Below, piece by piece: positions 58,638 through 64,000 of a stretch of 64,000 bases of DNA; position 1 is the stretch's first letter; each line of letters begins with the position of its first letter. Below the pieces are notes generated by a model. It searched no databases, was not told the origin of the DNA, and saw nothing but the letters and a program-made list of their open reading frames with translations. A program made the position numbers and the translations under genes. This DNA is from Prostheceraeus crozeri. Taxonomy: Eukaryota; Platyhelminthes; Polycladida; Euryleptidae. Location: the NCBI GenBank assembly GCA_907163375.1, contig CAJQUW010003166.1, positions 154,648 to 218,647 of the forward strand. Reading direction: 5' to 3'.

Positions 58638-58751
58638 TTCGTGAAGTTGGGGCGAGATCTCAAAATTCCTGGAGCAGTTGAATCCACAGTCGGAGGGCCA
58701 GAAGGCGCTGAGTCAGCTGGAGGGGATGTTCCTGACGATTTGTTGTTATAA
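58638..58751 (+). CDS. NAPG: NAPG last exon with stop codon
   Basis: Acceptor TTCTTTCAG at 58637, reached across a 14.1-kb intron. It encodes FVKLGRDLKIPGAVESTVGG, then a Gly/Glu/Ala-rich tail PEGAESAGGDVPDDLLL, and stops TAA at 58749-58751. KLG-x-L-x-x-PG matches the gamma-SNAP C-terminus, and the hydrophobic end is where SNAPs contact NSF. Together the five exons give about 287 codons; with the missing start exon the protein would be close to the usual 310. Confidence 0.9.
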   Translation, partial: FVKLGRDLKIPGAVESTVGGPEGAESAGGDVPDDLLL

Positions 58752-58867
58752 TCAATGAACAGATAAAAAATTTGCATAATACTTTCCTTGGCGACGACCG
58801 CTACCTCTTCCTCGATTCCGGTAGATAGAAACTACCATTGCCAGTGCATTTGGTTTTGTTGTACTTA

Positions 58868-58873
58868 AATAAA
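58868..58873 (+). promoter_or_regulatory. NAPG poly(A) signal AATAAA
   Basis: Canonical AATAAA about 117 bases after the NAPG stop codon, giving a short 3' UTR. No other AATAAA lies closer on this strand. Confidence 0.7.
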
Positions 58874-58889
58874 AAAATCAAACGCTAAA

Positions 58890-60548
58890 TTATTCACATA
58901 GCTAGTTTTTTATACCTTTACTTTATCCACGCCGGGCTCTGAATTGCATGGAGTTACTGGGGGCAACCTAATTTTTTTTAAATGAAAGCAGATTTTTTAA
59001 TTTAAATGAATTTTTATTTTGAGCTCGGCATTGATAGGCAATTATGTGCTAAAATGATGTTGATGTTTTTACGAGACGATCGTGCCGGCCCAAATAAGAA
59101 TTTAATGAACAACGACCACTTGCATGTAAAAGTGCAGAACACTCAATAACCGGATGCAGTATAGTTATAATATTCATATCCTGAGACCAATTATAATTTC
59201 TGTTGCCCTTGAAAAATGAAGAGCCATTGAAAGAGTCATGACGAGTTAGAATTTCACGGGTTATTGAAAATCTTGAACTTTTGACGGTGGGATAGGCTGT
59301 CTATTCACTGAACTGCAAATTCATCAATTGCTTTTCATAATTTTGTGGTGTTATCAGAATGGCACGAAGGAACGAGCAATTAATTGATAAAAAACTGCAT
59401 CAGAAAATCCAATACTTTCAATTTTTGAGATCGACTTGAACTGCGGACAGGCGAAAGGCTCATGTTGATGTGCTTATAGGCACGATTTTCAAGAACTTAT
59501 GCCTATGGCTTGCTAAAATAATTTTGGTTTTATTTATAAGCCATCAGCAATACTTCCGTCGAAAGTGACTTATTCCACGAATTTGATGAATTTTAAAAGC
59601 AGAATGTCGTAGTAGATTGAAGGATCATAATTGTGTAATGTAGGGCTCTCAAATTTTCCGTCGAAATGGGAATTGTATGTTCCCGATCCCATTGTGTTCA
59701 TTGTTTATTGTTTCACGCTTTCTGCTGGAGACAGAAGAAGTTGTTGATAGACATGACGCATAATCACTAATGTAAAATGCATTGAAAATAGTGATGCATC
59801 GTTGCGGACTCCGCTGTGCTCACATACAAAAAGCATTTTTGTGGAGAGGTCCTTAACTCGCGGTTAAATTGTCTTCATCTTTACCTGACACTAACGGGGA
59901 AAATCTCAAAGTCAACTTAAAAATAAAAGTGTCAAGTGATTTTGTTCAAAGATTTGCAGACAAGAACTATATGTACATATTGTCTTCATGACAAATCCCA
60001 TATAGTGATCAATACCTATCCGCCCGGGTTCTCTTTATCTGCGGACATCACACGAATCACGAGATCCCATCAACATTAGTAAAGTTCTGATCGTGTCTAT
60101 AAAATTGTAATCATTATATTGGGAATAATCAAACTTAGAAGGACTTCGAAGATTTCGCTAATTGATCATTTCATGAACAAAACTCGATGCTTGCCTGCAG
60201 TTCAATGAAATCGTATCAAATTCTGCATCCTTTGGAAGCCATATGCATTGAAAAAGAAATGATTCGACTCGATCTTCATAGCTGCTGCGAAGGTCTGTCA
60301 CGGCAATTACTAACCTATAGTTGTAAATACACAATTTTTTCAAAAAGGGCAAGCTGCTTGAAGAAGTATGCTTCACTTGTAGGCCTAAAGCTTAATTGCA
60401 AAGCATTTTGCAAGCCTTGAACTGTCGCAATACAAAAACTCTTGATGTTGAGCCGGAGAAACAAGGTCAATTAATATTGTGCGATGTCTATTGTGAAACA
60501 TTATTTTTCAAGTGCAATTAATTTATTGTTGCAACTATATGGCTATAC
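58890..60548. other. Intergenic region downstream of NAPG
   Basis: 1.65 kb of AT-rich sequence with no gene, RNA or repeat that I can support. Confidence 0.5.
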
Positions 60549-61329
60549 CCCTGTGGGAACGCATCTTGCTAATATCAACAGATTATCTGGCGAGGTAGCG
60601 ATTTTGTGGATAATTTTTTTAAAGGTTCATTTTCGTGTAAAATAACTATCTCCGCATGTGAAAATGGTCATCATTTATCCAAAAACATGTGTAAAATTAA
60701 AAAACGACAGGTGGTGAAAAAGTTGCTATAATTAGTTGGTAGATATTTGTTTACTAATGCGAGCTGATTTTTCGTCAACCGTCGAAATCGTGGATATTGT
60801 AGCAACTAATTAGTGGTAAGTAGTAATGTTCGTATATTATATACCTTCACATGAAAATATATTGTATACTCAGTCTGATCTGATAAAAAGGGATCTTTGT
60901 TTAATTCACGAAGGCTTAAACTAAAAAAGTATTTATCTTCCATAAATGTCGCAGTAAATACTATGATATAATTCAAATATTTGTCATTGTTGTAAATTAT
61001 TGAATGTCAAGAGATGTTATGAAAATTGATATATGCGGATTCTCTATATTCCTATCATTATCAAAGAATGATAGTCTGCACTTATTTCTTAGATAGATTA
61101 GCCATATGTGGGGGATAGTGAGGAGGTGAGGGAGAGAATAGAGCCTCGGCTGTAAAGGCGGATTACTAAAGAAAATAAGAGAGAAAGTCAAAAGTAAAAG
61201 GTAACATATAGAGCGCGAATTGTCGCCGGCGAACTTCGCTAGCGAATATCCCGCAAATATGACTGAACTTTAGCATGATATTCTGCACCTGACATTCGCC
61301 AGTTTTTCGCAAGATTCGTTCCCACAGGG
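60549..61329. mobile_element. TIR element (MITE-like), copy A
   Basis: Ends are inverted repeats: CCCTGTGGGAACGCATCTTG at 60549 and CAAGATTCGTTCCCACAGGG ending at 61329. Sub-terminal regions are rich in TCGC/GCGA words (for example TCTGGCGAGGTAGCGA and GCCGGCGAACTTCGC), possibly transposase-binding sites. 781 bp, no transposase. Target duplication unclear (at most AC/AC). Superfamily not identified. Confidence 0.85.
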
Positions 61330-61582
61330 ACATTGACACTGTAAGAAATACACTTAATCTAGTTCTACTTGCAGGAACAAGAAAGTAACAATTAATTTGT
61401 AACTTATAAAGTTTCGGCAAAGAATGATAATTTAGGAATATGAAAGTTGCATAGATTAATAATCATGGATGAATCGCGAATTACATGAAAATTTTAACCC
61501 ATCCGATTTGTATGGTTTTGAAACGTAGACTTTATGCAATTTATTTAATAAGCGGTAGGCCTATATGGACCGATACGCAGGT

Positions 61583-62673
61583 AGTGATGAAAATTTTCCG
61601 GAAAAAATTTTCCGTGGAAAATTATGGAAAAAATTGGAAAATTTTGGAAAATTATGGAAAATTTTGAAAGCTTTGATTTTTTTGATAGGCCTTATAATTT
61701 GAGCGCTTCCACTGCCGAGGCAGCTATACGTACCAATAAATTGGGTCTAAAACACTTAATTTCCATCATTATTTCGATTGAGCGATCGTTAGCAACATGA
61801 TGTTCCGTCCTCGGATTTTTGAAACAGTTCCTTTGCCACCGCAGTGGCTTGTACTATTAATATTGTTAGCATTTTTAACTATCAACACCAGACAACACCG
61901 TTGGATGATAAACTTGAATCTTGCTTTACAATCGGCACAATTTCATGCAATGTGAAAGATCTGCAGCAAAAATAATATACTTCATTTTGGAGTTTGCTTA
62001 TTATCTTGAAAGTTAAGCTTTATTATGCAGCGTTGATCAGTGATGCAAATTGTCCATGTGTTGATGAACAAGTGATTGCATAAGCACACAAGTTCCAAGC
62101 AGCATTCATCGAGCGACCATTTTGGAAGACATAAAGACTGTAAAAACGTCGCTAGATATTTGGTCATCACTAAAGATATACTGTGATGAGTAAAAGAGAA
62201 TATCTATGATAGCCTTCTAACTTCTGGTCTATTTTCCGACATCTTCGCTGAGGATACACATCCTCCATTTCTGTTCATAGTTCCAATTCGATTTCAGATC
62301 TGCCCAAATGAATTTCAGATATGATCCACATGAATTGCCAGATTTTGCAGTTGAATTTAAGATCTTTTCAAAGTTGAGTTTCTGACCAGATATATGAAAT
62401 TCAGCTAGAGAATCTGAAATCCATTCAAATGTCTGAAATTCATTTTGGGAAGGGGAAATCCCCCCTTGAAAATAGACATGGAAAAGGTGCAGGTCACAAA
62501 AGTTACATACAGGGATGATAGAGAAGTTTCCGGTCTTTGAATATTACATAGTCTTTTCAAACGACTATAATAAGTCTCCAAAACAAAGGCAAAAACGTCA
62601 ATCACCAAAAAATAAATTTCAAAATTTTCCGGAAAATTTTGAAAAAATTGGAAAATTTTCCATTTGCATCACT
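61583..62673. mobile_element. Non-autonomous hAT-like element with 8-bp TSD
   Basis: The left end AGTGATGAAAATTTTCCGG (61583) and the right end GGAAAATTTTCCATTTGCATCACT (written to 62673; only the outer part pairs) are inverted repeats. Perfect 8-bp direct repeats ACGCAGGT flank it at 61575-61582 and 62674-62681. The ends carry arrays of GGAAAATTTT words, and 62290-62440 has repeated GAATTTCAGAT words. No transposase. hAT is inferred from TSD length and the AGTGATG end. Confidence 0.85.
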
Positions 62674-62729
62674 ACGCAGGTGAGTTTATGCAAACATTGT
62701 CAGGAGAAAATGGCCTCTGCGTGTGAGCA

Positions 62730-63512
62730 CCCTGTAGGAACGAATCTTGCGAAAAACTGGCGAATGTCAGCTGCAGAATATCATGCTAAAGTTCAGTCAT
62801 ATTTGCGGGATATTCGCTGGCGAAGTTCGCCGGCGATAATTCGCGCTCTATATGTCACCTTTTACTTTTGACTTTCCCTCTTATTTTTTTTAGTAATCCG
62901 CCTCTACAGCCGAGGCTCTATTCTCTCCCTCACCTCCTCACTATCCCATACATATGGCTAATCTATCTACGAAATAAGTGCAGACTATCATTCTTTGATA
63001 ATGTTAAGAATATACAGAATCCGCATATATCAGTTTTCATAACATCTCCTGACATTCAATAATTTACAACAATGACAAATATTTGAATAATATCATAGTA
63101 TTTACTGCGACATTTATGGAAGACTAAAATACTTTTTTTTAGTTTAAGCCTTCGTGAATTAAAAAAAGATCCCTTTTTATCCCAGATCAGACTGAGTAGC
63201 ACAATATATTTATCATGTGAAGGTAATATACGAACATTACTACTTACCACTAATTAGTTGCTACAATATCCACGATTTCGCCGGTTGGCGAAAAATCAGC
63301 TCGCATTAGTAAACAAATATCTACCAACTAATTATAGCAACTTTTTCGCCACCTGTCGTTTTTTAATTTTACACATGTTTTTGGATAAATGATGACCATT
63401 TTCACATGCGGAGATAGTTTTTACACGAAAATGAACCTTTAAAAAAATTATCTACAAAATCGCTACCTCGCCAGATAATCTGTTGATATTAGCAAGATGC
63501 GTTCCCACAGGG
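62730..63512. mobile_element. TIR element (MITE-like), copy B, inverted relative to A
   Basis: CCCTGTAGGAACGAATCTTG at 62730 and CAAGATGCGTTCCCACAGGG ending at 63512 are the same termini as copy A in the opposite orientation. 783 bp, closely similar over its whole length with small indels. Possible CA/CA flanks only. Confidence 0.85.
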
Positions 63513-64000
63513 CAGGTTTCATTCAGGCATTTTTTTTAAATTGACATCTTTCATTCGAGCATCGATGCAAACGAATTCAATTAACCAATCGAATAGCTTC
63601 AATTAAACAAATATCGACAGCGGCCGATGTACCCTGGAAAGCGGCGCTTGAACGATCAGTAAAATAGGCCTACGTAGTAGTGTTTGAAGTGTGGTAAATT
63701 ACCGACAAATTACCGATACACAATTGATCATTTTTCGGGGTTTCCTCATTTTATTTTGCGATGACAAAACTTCCAATACACTCGCAATTCTCAGGTAGCC
63801 TAAAGAATTTAGAGTTTCTTAAAATGACTAAATCATAGCTTATGCATCTAACTTATAAATGTATTCAACCGTGCATGAATGATTCGATGTTAATACGTAG
63901 TTATACCCACAGAATTAGACCGGTCGTCTCTTCTTCTGTTTGACTAGAAAGGAAACATGTAGCGTTAATAAAATGGCACAATCTGCTGACATATTACCAC
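63513..64000. other. Right-edge sequence, nothing seen
   Basis: No supported feature in the last 490 bases. Confidence 0.5.

Overview
The window is animal (metazoan) nuclear DNA: AT-rich, with intron-split genes, GT-AG junctions and many decayed transposons. No ribosomal RNA or CRISPR array was seen, and no tRNA gene that folds convincingly. The two genes are conserved eukaryotic genes whose exon phases join without a break. The organism builds motile cilia, because it carries an axonemal dynein heavy chain. The transposons (Penelope-like, several LINEs, hAT, tRNA-derived SINEs) fit a marine or other invertebrate, but the sequence alone does not fix the phylum.

Gene 1 (minus strand, about 23.9 kb down to 588, continuing past the left edge) is the 5' half of axonemal dynein heavy chain 6 (DNAH6). 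I could place 21 exons. Their lengths total 6786 coding bases, 2262 codons, with compatible phases at every junction. They cover the N-terminal tail, the linker, AAA1, AAA2 and the AAA3 P-loop. One 87-codon exon with symmetric phase has no counterpart that I recall in vertebrate DNAH6.

Gene 2 (plus strand, 31688-58751 plus an unlocated first exon) is gamma-SNAP (NAPG), an adaptor that brings NSF to SNARE complexes. I place five exons, including the stop codon and a poly(A) signal. The introns are large: 7 kb between the first two exons found and 14 kb before the last one. They hold most of the mobile DNA. DNAH6 and NAPG are divergent (head to head), with about 7.8 kb between the coding exons found.

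The most unusual object is in the last NAPG intron. From 45055 to 49801 (about 4.75 kb) the plus strand is almost purely A and C, with no G and only three T that I found, all within about 160 bases of an edge. There is no clear tandem unit. It is open in several frames on both strands simply because stop codons need T and A on the same strand, so the very long frames there are not genes. It is either a young, very strongly strand-asymmetric satellite or a sequencing/assembly artefact, and raw reads would decide.

The second theme is inverted (head-to-head) duplication: a palindrome at 28991-30125, a Penelope-like pair at 33456-35051, two LINE copies of one family at 52.4-56.7 kb, and two copies of a terminal-inverted-repeat element at 60549-63512 flanking a hAT-like element. 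Two hAT-like elements (16758-17623 and 61583-62673) have perfect 8-bp target duplications. Several smaller fold-back elements and tRNA-derived SINE pieces lie in the introns.
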